From an uncultured Lachnospiraceae bacterium (GTDB lineage Bacteria > Bacillota > Clostridia > Lachnospirales > Lachnospiraceae): a DNA stretch of 47,238 nt. The translations under genes were made by a program, and so were the position numbers. Below are positions 1 through 8,500 of the stretch, piece after piece. Location of the stretch: positions 1 through 47,238 of the forward strand of contig CAJUHH010000023.1 of assembly GCA_910585965.1 (NCBI GenBank), written 5' to 3'. A model generated the notes under the pieces. The model saw only the letters and a list, made by a program, of their open reading frames with translations. It had not been told where the DNA came from and did not search any database. How positions within the stretch are numbered: position 1 is the stretch's first letter; each line of letters opens with the position of its first letter.

Positions 1-123
1 AAAAATCCCTGCCCCCGCCGCTCCTTTCCAGCGCCCAGCCTCTGCGGCCTATCCATATCCCGGCACGCTGTCCCTCCTGCAAAAATGGATTCCCCTGGGT
101 ACGTTATAGGCTGTTGGTAATCG
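1..123. other. Window edge, no gene recognised
   Basis: GC-rich stretch downstream of the minus-strand WYL regulator gene. I see no convincing reading frame with a ribosome binding site and no clear terminator hairpin followed by a T run. It may be the end of an untranslated region or part of a gene that lies mostly outside the window. Confidence 0.4.
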
Positions 124-1035
124 TCATTTTTTTTCATACATATTTTTTATATTTTCTGCGGTTCTTCGTAGTGTTTGGCGGATGGATTCTGGCTCTTCTA
201 CTCTTACTTTATCTCCGAATGTTAATAGCCAGCGTGTCATGTGTTCGGCATCGGTGTAGTCTGCTTGGAAGATGAGGTTGCCATCCGTTGTTTCTTTGAA
301 GCAATGGGGACCGAATTCTTCGATGAGCCTCCATTTCATCTCCGGCTTAAAGGTTGCTTTTACTTTGATTTTTCCTGGAAATATTCTTTCGTTTGACAGG
401 TCTGGCATCGGGACTTCTCTCGCTTCAAAGCATTCTTTCTCCTTGTGGACTTTGTCCATTCGGTTTAGTTTGAAGAGGCGGAAGTCTTTTCTCTCATGGC
501 ACCAGCCCCATACGTACCAGCTGGACCATTTAAAAATCAGGTAATACGGCTCGATCAGCCGGAGGCTTTCTCCTCCCGGCCCGTAATAATAAAATGAAAG
601 ATTTTTCCTTTCTTCGATCGCGTCCTGGATCACCGATATTTTGGGCGCAAGCGTATCTTTGTACCAGGAAGACAGGTCAATCAGCAGGGAGTCCCTTCCC
701 CTGACAAAATTCGATGATCCGGCTTGCAGCTTTTCCATAAGCTGTCCATAATACCGACTCCCGCTTACGCTGTCCAGGCTTCGAAGCCCTGCCAGGATCA
801 TCTGCATGTCTTTGGATGTCAGCAGCGTCCTGTCCATCCGGTATCCTTCCATGATGGAAATGCCTCCGCCCGCCCCCTGCCATGTCTGGATCGGTATCCC
901 TGCCTTGCACAGGTCTTCCACATCCCTGTTAATGGTTCTTCGGGAAACCTCGAATTTTTCCGCCAGTTCCCGCGCCGTGGTCTTTTCCTGCTGCAATAAC
1001 ACGGAAAGTATTCCGATCAGCCTGTCCAGTTTCAT
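124..1035 (-). CDS. WYL-domain transcriptional regulator (HTH + WYL)
   Basis: A 303-residue regulator of the YafY/PafBC-like class. Residues 1-60 form a DeoR/HTH_11-type winged helix (ARELAEKFEVSRRTINRDVE). From about residue 135 to the end lies a WYL domain, where the signature reads WYVWGWC followed by FRLFKLNRM, the usual arginine-containing ligand-sensing segment. WYL regulators bind nucleic acids or nucleotides and often control stress or defence genes; the ligand here is unknown. The ATG at 1035 is preceded by AAAGGAT at normal spacing. It is the last gene of a tight minus-strand run (VOC, GyrI-like, TfoX-like, WYL) with gaps of 1-31 bp, so it is probably co-transcribed with them and may regulate them. 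Family assignment is firm; target is inference. Confidence 0.9.
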   Translation of the reverse strand: MKLDRLIGILSVLLQQEKTTARELAEKFEVSRRTINRDVEDLCKAGIPIQTWQGAGGGISIMEGYRMDRTLLTSKDMQMILAGLRSLDSVSGSRYYGQLMEKLQAGSSNFVRGRDSLLIDLSSWYKDTLAPKISVIQDAIEERKNLSFYYYGPGGESLRLIEPYYLIFKWSSWYVWGWCHERKDFRLFKLNRMDKVHKEKECFEAREVPMPDLSNERIFPGKIKVKATFKPEMKWRLIEEFGPHCFKETTDGNLIFQADYTDAEHMTRWLLTFGDKVRVEEPESIRQTLRRTAENIKNMYEKK

Positions 1036-1050
1036 AGCAATCCTTTATCC

Positions 1051-1377
1051 TCATTTCTTTTTTGTTTTCTTCTTAGGCTCCGGCAATTCTTCATACATGG
1101 CATTCAATACTTCCGCCATCAGTTCCATATTTTCCACGTCGTCCGCCACCACCATTTTCGTTTTGGAGCCTTCATAGGGATATTCCCTCTCCGCGTCGGG
1201 CATCAGCCGGAGAACGGACTGCGTCGGTTTTAAAAAGAGGCAGTTATCGCAAATATCGCCGATCAGTTTTCCCCTATAATAGACAAGATACTCGCCCATC
1301 ATTTTCCTGGCGGATGCCTCTCCGATCCTCTGCAAGTTCTCTAATACATAATCACAAAATTCCTTGGATGTCGCCAT
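1051..1377 (-). CDS. TfoX N-terminal-domain protein
   Basis: A 108-residue protein matching the TfoX/Sxy N-terminal domain: ARKMMGEYLVYYRGKLIGDI and the CDNCLFLKPT segment are typical. The C-terminal TfoX domain is absent, as in the many short single-domain Firmicute versions. It ends in a Lys-rich tail (KPKKKTKKK-like). In Gammaproteobacteria Sxy/TfoX activates competence genes with CRP; in Firmicutes these short forms have no established role. The start ATG at 1377 sits 1 bp after the stop of the upstream GyrI-like gene and is preceded by GGAAGG within that gene's end, so translation is probably coupled. Confidence 0.85.
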   Translation of the reverse strand: MATSKEFCDYVLENLQRIGEASARKMMGEYLVYYRGKLIGDICDNCLFLKPTQSVLRLMPDAEREYPYEGSKTKMVVADDVENMELMAEVLNAMYEELPEPKKKTKKK

Positions 1378-1378
1378 T

Positions 1379-2017
1379 TTATCCTTCCACCTTCCTGATC
1401 GGATGGCGGATCACTGTTTTCTTTTTTTCAGGGGCGACCCGCCTTGCATCTGATAAATAAATTTCATGGTGCAGCCTCCCGGATGAAAAATCATTCTCAT
1501 AGCCGTTTTCCTGCAAATATGAATCCATCCCTGCCACCGTGGCCGGTTCCTCGTCATAGAGTCCGATGTGCATGCATTGTATGCACAGCCCCTCCTTTAT
1601 TTCCAGGAATTCCACCTTGGAAAAATCCTGCCCCTTCTTTCTTCCCGCCTCTTCCACTGCCCATTCCACATCGGCTTTCGTCACAAAATCGGGAAGCCTG
1701 ATCACGGATATCCAGCAAAAATCCTCTTTCCTTCCATAATCCACCCCTTCTATGCCTTCCTGCCACCAAAACCCTTCCAGCGGCGGCACCACATAGTCAA
1801 AATAACCCTCGATCTGCCTGGCTCCCTTTTTACTCATCTTAATGGTGAAAGCAATCCCATAAAGCAGGCCGATGGCCGCTTTGTATTCTCCCCCTTCTTC
1901 GTTCGGATCTCCTTTTCCCCGCACCGCTATAAACTTCATGGCAGGAATATCCACGATTTCCGGCTTATTTTTCGGCAAATAAAATTCCTTGTATTCTTTC
2001 TTGTAGTCAAATGCCAT
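1379..2017 (-). CDS. GyrI-like small-molecule-binding protein
   Basis: A 212-residue protein of the GyrI-like/AraC-effector-binding superfamily. The opening (FYLPKNKPEIVDIPAMKFIA, then VRGKG) and the ending (HHEIYLSDARRVAPEKKKT, then RHPI) are the conserved ends of the stand-alone GyrI-like family common in Firmicutes. These proteins have a SOUL/GyrI fold that binds hydrophobic or cationic small molecules; some hydrolyse cyclopropanoid toxins and others buffer drugs, so a detoxification role is plausible but not shown. There is no DNA-binding domain. It is the second gene of the VOC-GyrI-TfoX-WYL run, with a 30-bp gap from the VOC gene and a 1-bp gap to the TfoX-like gene. Confidence 0.85.
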   Translation of the reverse strand: MAFDYKKEYKEFYLPKNKPEIVDIPAMKFIAVRGKGDPNEEGGEYKAAIGLLYGIAFTIKMSKKGARQIEGYFDYVVPPLEGFWWQEGIEGVDYGRKEDFCWISVIRLPDFVTKADVEWAVEEAGRKKGQDFSKVEFLEIKEGLCIQCMHIGLYDEEPATVAGMDSYLQENGYENDFSSGRLHHEIYLSDARRVAPEKKKTVIRHPIRKVEG

Positions 2018-2047
2018 GGCCTGTTCCTCCTTCTGCCATCCTGCCGC

Positions 2048-2440
2048 CTATTCCTTAACAAAAGATCCGATTTCAACCAGGTTCCCTTCTGGATCGGCAA
2101 TGTAACATGCCCTCTGCCCCCATGGTTCCGTCGTCGGCTCCATAATGCCCTGCGCCCCTGCGGCTACCATTTCTTTGTATGCTTTGTCTACCGCCGCATA
2201 GTTTTCTACGCTCAGGGCAATCTCATAATGGCCGTTTATCCCGGAGCAATAGGAAAATTTTCGGTTTGTCATCTTTTCAAAATCCGTTTTCCTATAGAGG
2301 AGAAACAGTGTTCCGTCTTTTTCCAGAAATACGTTTGTCGCGTCTTCCCCTTCTTTGATCGCAAAGCCAAGCACATCGCGGTAAAACCTTATCATAGCCG
2401 CCATATCGTCCACCATAATTCCAAATCCGTCCAATCTCAT
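2048..2440 (-). CDS. VOC-family (glyoxalase/bleomycin-resistance fold) protein
   Basis: A 130-residue vicinal-oxygen-chelate protein with two beta-alpha-beta-beta-beta modules: the first opens LDGFGIMVDDMAAMIRFYRD and the second holds GHYEIALSV and ADPEGNLVEIGSF. The His of module two and the terminal Glu (NLVEIG) are present, but the usual first metal-ligand His (normally in an HxxL-like opening) is replaced in LDGFGIMV, so metal catalysis is uncertain. Members range from glyoxalase I to drug-sequestering proteins. The start ATG at 2440 follows AAGGAGGAAGG. It is the first gene of a four-gene run and has its own likely promoter in the 70-bp gap after the DUF362 gene. Confidence 0.85.
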   Translation of the reverse strand: MRLDGFGIMVDDMAAMIRFYRDVLGFAIKEGEDATNVFLEKDGTLFLLYRKTDFEKMTNRKFSYCSGINGHYEIALSVENYAAVDKAYKEMVAAGAQGIMEPTTEPWGQRACYIADPEGNLVEIGSFVKE

Positions 2441-2478
2441 CCTTTTCCTTCCTCCTTAAAAGATTTTTGATATTTGTC

Positions 2479-2511
2479 ATTATAGCAGATTGAATACGAC
2501 ATCTATATGTC
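2479..2511 (-). promoter_or_regulatory. Extended -10 promoter with dyad at the -35 position, for the VOC-WYL run
   Basis: Read on the minus strand, TGC-TATAAT (2487-2479) is an extended -10 element about 40 bp upstream of the VOC start. No TTGACA-like box is seen at the -35 position. Instead a perfect dyad GACAT-N4-ATGTC occupies 2498-2511 and overlaps the stop codon of the DUF362 gene. An extended -10 with a regulator site over the -35 suggests control by an activator or repressor, possibly the WYL regulator encoded in this run. The elements are seen; the function is inferred. Confidence 0.5.
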
Positions 2512-3532
2512 ATGTTTCATCCTGTTTTGACTTTTTACCGAACGGCACAAGATTTTTTACTACATCAGCTGGGACAACCACGCTGTCTTCATGGTCTATA
2601 TCGACCAGCTGGTAGCGGTCATTGCCCATGCCCAGTTCCTTCATATAAGAAAGCTGGCGCAGCCCATGGCGGGATTCCATGCGTTCCACAAGGGCATGGT
2701 TTTCCTCCTCCGTCATCGCATAAATAATATCCACACAGGCCTGGTCCAGGGCCAGAATATCCAAAGAAGCGCATATTCCTACATCCGGCGTCACGACCGG
2801 CTCTGCATAAATCCCTTCGCAGTCGCAGGAAACCGACATATTCCGCATAACATTGATATAGGCGATTTTCTTCCCGAAGTGGTCAACCACTGCCTTCGCA
2901 GACTCCGTCATACGCTCCATAAATTCTTCATCGCTGATATCCCACTGGTCATTCTGTCCCGGCGTCGTGTGGATCATAACTTTTCCTACCTTCCCGTCGG
3001 CACAGCCGATGCCGATATTTTTATCGGAACCTCCAAATCCACCTTTCGTATGTCCCTTGAAATGGGTAAGGGCTAACAGGGAATCATATTCCGGCAGCGT
3101 CTTTCCCATGGACATCTCTGTAAACCATTTTCCTCCTTTGACAGGAAGAAAAACCGCCCCGTTCTCATCCATAATATCCACCGGGGCAAAAGTCCAGCCA
3201 TTGACCTGCAGAGTCTCCCTGTGCTTTTCCGTCGTATCCCGGTCCCCTTCGTAATAGGAATTCGTCTCGATGATGGTTCCACCGGGCAGCTTCTGCTCCA
3301 TAAGCTCCCTGACCCAGTCCCTGGGAATGATATTAGGGCCGTTTTTCTCGCCGGTATGCAGTTTAACCGCCACCCTGCCCTCCAGCGCCTCCTGGATATA
3401 CCCGTAAATCCTGCACAGGCCTTCCGCCGATAAGTCGCGGGTGAAAAATACCACGGACTCCCCGCCGGAGCGCTCCGCATAAGGAATGTAATGATCTCCT
3501 CCCGTACCCGGGATTCTTTTTTTCTCTTCCAT
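2510..3532 (-). CDS. DUF362 domain-containing protein
   Basis: A 340-residue DUF362 protein. The diagnostic stretches are HFKGHTKGGFGGSDKNIGIG followed by CADGKVGK, the acidic CDCEGIYAEPVVTPDVGI segment and DILALDQACVDII. Many DUF362 proteins carry a 2[4Fe-4S] ferredoxin module; here no CxxCxxCxxxC pattern exists, so this is the short form without clusters. The biochemical function of the family is not established. The start follows TAGGAGGGTATTC. The gene is divergent from a MerR-family gene and is driven by a MerR-type promoter, so it is the probable direct target of that regulator. The downstream VOC gene starts 70 bp later and could be partly co-transcribed. Confidence 0.85.
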   Translation of the reverse strand: MEEKKRIPGTGGDHYIPYAERSGGESVVFFTRDLSAEGLCRIYGYIQEALEGRVAVKLHTGEKNGPNIIPRDWVRELMEQKLPGGTIIETNSYYEGDRDTTEKHRETLQVNGWTFAPVDIMDENGAVFLPVKGGKWFTEMSMGKTLPEYDSLLALTHFKGHTKGGFGGSDKNIGIGCADGKVGKVMIHTTPGQNDQWDISDEEFMERMTESAKAVVDHFGKKIAYINVMRNMSVSCDCEGIYAEPVVTPDVGICASLDILALDQACVDIIYAMTEEENHALVERMESRHGLRQLSYMKELGMGNDRYQLVDIDHEDSVVVPADVVKNLVPFGKKSKQDET

Positions 3533-3584
3533 TATGAATACCCTCCTATAAATATAAAAATTGACTTTTCTTCTATTCTATGTT

Positions 3585-3615
3585 ATTTTAATACCTAAAC
3601 CTAACTTTAGGTCAA
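3585..3615 (-). promoter_or_regulatory. MerR-type promoter (19-bp spacer) with operator dyad
   Basis: On the minus strand the -35 box TTGACC (3615-3610) and the -10 box TAAAAT (3590-3585) are separated by 19 bp instead of 17. Between them lies the perfect dyad ACCTAAA-N6-TTTAGGT (3593-3612), whose outer end runs into the -35 box. An over-long spacer containing the operator is the hallmark of MerR-activated promoters, where the regulator untwists the DNA. The orientation points to the DUF362 gene (start 3532). The divergent merR-type gene begins at 3661, so one operator can serve both activation and autoregulation. Confidence 0.8.
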
Positions 3616-3660
3616 TACAAAAAACATAAATTTTTTATAAATTTACGGAGGTTGATTTTT

Positions 3661-4152
3661 ATGGATACTTTCCACAATAAGGAGTCTTCTGACAAAGAAT
3701 TTTCGATCGGACAGGTGGCAGAAATGTTCCATATCCCCATTTCCACTCTGCGTTATTATGATAAAGAAGGGCTTTTTCCAGGTATGCCGAGAAGTTCCGG
3801 CATTCGGAAATTCACCGATAAGGAAATCGAATATCTGCGGGTTATCGAGTGCTTAAAAAAGTCCGGCCTGGACATCAAGAGCATCCGGCAGTTCATGGAA
3901 TGGTGTTCGGAAGGAAGCGGAACTTACGCGCTGCGCCGGGAACTCTTTTACAAGCAGAAAACTGCCGTGGAAGCAGAGATCAGGCGGCTGGAAAAGACAT
4001 TGGATATGATCCGTTTCAAATGCTGGTATTATGAGCAGGCCATCCATGACGGAAACGAAGACCGCCTGAACGAAATGCTGCCCGACCGGCTGCCCCCTGA
4101 AATCCAAAAACTCTATAACCATGCGCATGAAGAACAGGCACCGCTGCCTTAG
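3661..4152 (+). CDS. MerR-family transcriptional regulator
   Basis: A 163-residue MerR regulator. The N-terminal winged helix is clear (FSIGQVAEMFHIPISTLRYY, then DKEGLFPG), followed by the second helix-turn-helix (RKFTDKEIEYLRVIECLKKS) and a dimerisation coiled coil from about residue 80. It resembles the AdhR/YraB-like subgroup. The C-terminal part has no cysteine pair suited to mercury or copper binding; single cysteines remain in WCSEG and KCWYY. A TTG at 3652 would extend the gene by three codons, but GGAGG at 3647-3651 is 9 bp before the ATG at 3661, which I prefer. It is divergent from the DUF362 gene, with its dyad in that gene's promoter. The inducer is unknown. Confidence 0.9.
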   Translation: MDTFHNKESSDKEFSIGQVAEMFHIPISTLRYYDKEGLFPGMPRSSGIRKFTDKEIEYLRVIECLKKSGLDIKSIRQFMEWCSEGSGTYALRRELFYKQKTAVEAEIRRLEKTLDMIRFKCWYYEQAIHDGNEDRLNEMLPDRLPPEIQKLYNHAHEEQAPLP

Positions 4153-4215
4153 GCCAGGCCGTCAGCTGGCCAGCAATTTCTGCCGCCCTTCCTGCATGCG
4201 GATTGTCCAGCCAAG

Positions 4216-4680
4216 TCAATCCGCCCATTTCTTATATACGATGATCTCCGCATCCTTTCCATCCGAACCGTATTCGCAGACCAAGAGATATTTTTCATCC
4301 GCTGCCAGCCCATAGCATCTGTCGCTGTTCTTTTTACAGATTTGATTGCCCAGATATATTTTCCCGTCATCCCATATTCGGACAGACTGCCCGCCCGGGA
4401 ACCGATAAGCAAGATTGATGTAAGAGCCTCTAAGCGCGTTCAATTCTGTAACCTCTTCCATATCTTCTATACCGAGGGCATTGAATTCCTCGATTAAACG
4501 CACCTTTAATTTACATGGCATATCCTCGCACTTGTCACAATATACATGGCCTTTGTCTTGGCAGCATGCCGCGATGATACACCCTCCCTGGAACGGGCGT
4601 CCGTTTGTTTCAACACATCCCTCGCAATTATTTTTCAGTTCGCATTCGCTGCAGTCGATTCCGCATATTGAATGGGTCAT
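4216..4680 (-). CDS. DUF3795 cysteine-rich protein
   Basis: A 154-residue protein whose first 56 residues hold eleven cysteines (positions 6, 10, 13, 19, 22, 34, 39, 40, 48, 51, 56) in the DUF3795 pattern: CGIDCSEC, CEGC and CDKCEDMPC. This suggests binding of zinc or an Fe-S cluster, but the family has no proven function. The C-terminal 70 residues (LGNQICKKNSDRCYGLAADE and after) form a separate beta-rich part without cysteine clusters. The start ATG at 4680 follows GGAGGCGGAAA. It precedes the DUF1905 and DUF1801 genes only in map order; the DUF1801 stop at 4709 is 28 bp upstream, so all three may share a transcript. Confidence 0.85.
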   Translation of the reverse strand: MTHSICGIDCSECELKNNCEGCVETNGRPFQGGCIIAACCQDKGHVYCDKCEDMPCKLKVRLIEEFNALGIEDMEEVTELNALRGSYINLAYRFPGGQSVRIWDDGKIYLGNQICKKNSDRCYGLAADEKYLLVCEYGSDGKDAEIIVYKKWAD

Positions 4681-4708
4681 TTTCCGCCTCCTTCATGTAT
4701 TTTTTTAG

Positions 4709-5158
4709 CTATATAGAGGTATTATAAACCCGTCCGGCGAAATCAGCAAGAGGGGGATTTCCCGCCTCATAACACCACCTGGCAATATCGGAGATCAATT
4801 CCGTCGGAACCGGCCTGCTGTATGGAAGCTGTATGGTCCCCTTGCTGGTTTTGTATTCTTTCAAACGCTCAGAAAACTCTTGAACAGCCTCAGGCCCCGG
4901 ATATAGGCCGACATGTTTTTTAAACCCGGCAAACTGGATGATATTATGCTTTCTCCAGAAAGTCGGCATACTCCATGAAATCCTCTCCTCCGCCTCCGGC
5001 AACGCCGCGCGAAGTATTTCCCTTATTTTCTTCAGATACTCCCGTACCTCTTCCGGCTGTGCCGCAATATATTCATCTACCGTTTCCGGCGCTTTCCCGC
5101 AGTAATGGCTCTGCTCCTGCCTTTTAAAGGTGCGCCCGCATTTTGGGCATTTCCACAT
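4709..5158 (-). CDS. DUF1801 protein with N-terminal zinc-finger-like segment
   Basis: A 149-residue protein. Residues 1-22 carry CPKC...HYC (Cys4, Cys7, His18, Cys20), a likely small zinc site. From about residue 26 it is a DUF1801 domain (ETVDEYIAAQPEEVREYLKK ... ERISWSMPTFWRKHNIIQFA ... HVGLYPGPEAV ... GTIQLPYSRPVP), the fold of YdhG/frataxin-like proteins. Some DUF1801 members have been called iron chaperones; a role in iron handling is therefore possible but unproved here. The gene lies 17 bp after the DUF1905 gene on the same strand, a frequent pairing in Firmicutes, and 28 bp before the DUF3795 gene. Confidence 0.85.
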   Translation of the reverse strand: MWKCPKCGRTFKRQEQSHYCGKAPETVDEYIAAQPEEVREYLKKIREILRAALPEAEERISWSMPTFWRKHNIIQFAGFKKHVGLYPGPEAVQEFSERLKEYKTSKGTIQLPYSRPVPTELISDIARWCYEAGNPPLADFAGRVYNTSI

Positions 5159-5175
5159 TCTTCATCCCTCCCGCC

Positions 5176-5475
5176 TCATTCCCGTTCCCTGACTGTCACC
5201 AGAATCCTGTCCCCCGGCTGCTTCCCTATCCGGGACCGGATATCTTTACGCACGCCTATAATATAACACACACTCCCGTCAGCGTTCTTTACTCCCATAT
5301 TTACAATACTGCCATCATACGGCTCCCCGTCAAATGTGGCATGTACCTTCACCCGTCCCCGTCCAAACTCTTTTCTGATATCATAAGGGAAGATAACATA
5401 CGCGCCGCCTGTATCCCCCGCTTCATAGAGCAGGGATTCATATTCATAAATTCTTCTGTTCACTGCCTGCACCAT
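5176..5475 (-). CDS. DUF1905 domain protein
   Basis: A 99-residue protein matching DUF1905: YVIFPYDIRKEFGRGRVKVH, then ATFDGEPYDGSIVNMG and YIIGVRKDIRSRIGKQPGD, ending ILVTVRERE. This small beta-barrel domain is usually either alone or fused to a YdeI/OmpD-associated domain, and its function is unknown. It is the first of three co-oriented small genes (DUF1905, DUF1801, DUF3795). It begins only 48 bp after the end of the giant surface-protein gene, and no strong terminator separates them, so low-level read-through is possible. Confidence 0.8.
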   Translation of the reverse strand: MVQAVNRRIYEYESLLYEAGDTGGAYVIFPYDIRKEFGRGRVKVHATFDGEPYDGSIVNMGVKNADGSVCYIIGVRKDIRSRIGKQPGDRILVTVRERE

Positions 5476-5523
5476 CCAATCCGTTTTATATAGTATAACA
5501 CGGATTCGATCCGGCTAAAAGGA

Positions 5524-8500
5524 TCACTGTTTACTATTTTCCTCTTTCCCTTTCTTCCTCACTGCAAAGACTGCGCCAGTACCGATAACCGCCGCCAGAA
5601 GGAGAGCCAGCCATATTTCCCCTGATAGACCAGCCTTCGGGCTTTCCGGCACTCCCCCGGCGCTCTCATCCGTCCCGGCCGCCCCGCCAGTCCCTTCCGG
5701 CTGTTCAGATTCCGCAGTGGCGTTTTCCTCTTCCTGTTCTGCATCGATCGAAATAACATAATCGGACGCATGGGTAAAGGCAAAAGATGCCGTGCCGTCC
5801 TGCGCGATCTTGTCTGTACCGATCCATTCCAGTTCTCCCGTACTTTCATTATAATAATACAAGCTTGCGGCAAACCCCGCATTTTTCCTGCCTAAATCTA
5901 TGGAAAGCACTGCCGTAAAGCCGAACTCCCCTTCATGAGAGAGGCTGATTTGGATGTTATAGCCCTCCCCGGTGACATTGTTTACGATCTCCACCGGCAC
6001 GGTATTTACCCCCGTCTGAACGGAAAAGTCAATCTCACCCATCTTATCCATAGATAGATCTCCTGTGACGCTCTTTCCGTCCACGCTCCAAAGGATACCG
6101 CCGCCCATGTCAAAGGTGATCGTGACATCCCTGCCTTTGATGCTGTCAAAGATATCGCCCGGCACAACAACAGAACCGTTCATATCTACATTGATAATGC
6201 TTCCTTCCCCTGCTTTTTCTTCCTCGGCACGAATCACGTCCCAGCCAATCTTGCCGTCCTCGCCTTTGATAAAGGGCTGCTTTGTTCCCCATGCGGATGT
6301 TCCTGCACTGCCCGGACTGGTTCCCGGTTTTGCCGTATTCCTGCTGCCCGGATTCGTCCCCGGTTTTGTTATATTCCTGCTGCCCGGATTCATCGGTATC
6401 GTTCCTGCCCCCGGTCCTCCCGGCGCAGTTTCATTCCCCGGATTGGTGTTTCTGTCCACAGGCGAAGTCACGGGGTTCTGCGGAGCGCTGCCTCCCTCGT
6501 CATATTCCCCGCCGCCCTGGTCCTGTTGCGCCGCATCAAAGGTAAATGCCCGGCTTTCCGCTTCCATGTAATTGCTATTTCCTGCATACACTGCCTTTAT
6601 TGTATACTCCTTTTCCAGAAGCCCTTTCCATGTGTAAGCAGCGGAACCATTATTTAATGTAACTGTCCCTATCTCCACTTCCGTACCGCCCGTGCAGTCC
6701 GTCAATGTCACCGTTCCTGTGGGGAAAGCGCCCGCTCCTGCTTTTGCCGCATTCACGGTAAGCACTGCCTGTCGGCTGTCTTTGCTGCCGGATACCGCTG
6801 CCGTGATGCTGACTGCCGGAACCGCTTTCTCTACTTCAACTAACACATTTTGAGCGACATCTGTTATTTTTTCATAGCTTCGCTCCGTTTCCTCACTTAC
6901 CGTGAAGACAACCGTATAACCTGTGTTATTCACAATCGGTACCGTGCTGCCGTCCTTCCATGCAAATGAGCCATATTCCGTGCTGCCGCCAGCCAATATG
7001 CTGTCGGACAGCTCCTGCCCGTAGGTAATGCTGCCCGCCTTGGGGTAGGTGATGACCGGTGCCGGCGCCTTGGTAATGGTAATAGCCGCTGTTGCCGTTG
7101 CCGCCTTGTAATTGGCGCTCTCCGCTTTGGTTGCTGTGACGGCCACGGTTCCGCCGCCGATCATGGTAGCTTTATTGCCGCTTACCACGAGTACACCATT
7201 CTTTTCGGGCACTCTGTAAAGGATCGCGCCATCCCCGTTTCCGCCAGTGGCAGTCAGAGTAAATGTTCCGTTCTTTTCAAACTGCATCGTCACTGCTTTC
7301 ACTGCAAAATCTTTCTGCTCCGCCTTTTCTATGGAGAATGTTTTCTCTGCCTCAAAGCTATAATTTCCCTGGCCGGTGACAGTGACAACAGCGCTATTTA
7401 TACCGGCATTGATATTATTGGCATAGGTTACGTTATAATCTTCCGCAGTCAGTTTTGTGCCGTCCAATGTAACGGAAACAGCAGGTTCCTGTGCTTCACC
7501 GATATAGGTCAAATTCAGATGATCGGGCAGCATAACCGCCAGAACAGCCCCACAAACGCATTTGCCGCTTTCACTAAAACTGCATTTCTCCACCTTCCCC
7601 GTCTCGCCGCAAGCAGGACAGTTCCGCGTGTGGACGGTGGTGGCATTGGTATGTTCGTACCTGGACTTCGTATGCCCGCACTCGCCTACGGTGACATTTT
7701 TAACCCCGCTGGAAAAACTGCCTTCATCCAATCCCTCCGTAATGGGCGAGCCGTTTTGATCAAAGTAAGCGTAATACATACCCATCACATTTCTGCTGGT
7801 ATCCAGTATGCCTTTCAGGGTAAGCCCTTCACCAACCACAATGCCATCGCTGAAAATACCGCCCCAAAGCTGGATGGTCGTGGCCCCTTGTTGGTCGTTC
7901 GGTGCATACAACTTGGAAATCCTCGCATTCCCGCTGACCCACAACGTACCGCTAACGGCTTGAACGCCGCTGATCTGCCCGGAAAAAGAACCGCTGGTCA
8001 GATGGAGAATGACATCTTTGTTATTCAATAGAATGCCATAGCCATTCTGTCCATCCATTCCTCCCGTCTTATTCGGGCTGCTGTCTCGAACGGTAAACGT
8101 CATGGGAGCATCGCCACTGATTTCCATTGCACCTTTACCTGAAGCAGAACTGGTAATCTTCTTTCCGTTCAGCTCCAGGGTAATATTTTTATTCTTATAT
8201 GAATTTCCATTTTTGACGGATATAGAGTCAGCCGATTCCTGATCCCGCAGCAGAGTGACTGTAAAACTGGTCTTTTCCGCATCCGCAATGCTCTCAAAAG
8301 CCTCCGAAAGAGCGGGGAAAAAGCTGGCGCTGCCATCTGTTTCCACTTTCGCTGCGGCAGTAACAGTAACAGCCGCTGTTCCCTCCGCGCCGAGCGCATT
8401 ACCGCTCTCCATATATTTTACTGTAAGGGTAATTTCCTTGTTCAGCGCCTCCGGCGGCAAATCGTTGGAATCTACCGTCATGACATAAGCCCCGTCCGCG

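Noticed and set aside
1568..2470. Plus-strand frame of 300 codons across the GyrI-like and VOC genes
   Set aside because: It lies wholly opposite two clearly coding genes, is rich in His, Phe, Pro and Arg without domain features, and lacks a ribosome binding site.
4153..4180. Terminator after the MerR gene (GGCCAG/CTGGCC)
   Set aside because: The 6-bp stem lacks a following T run and lies between convergent genes without other support.
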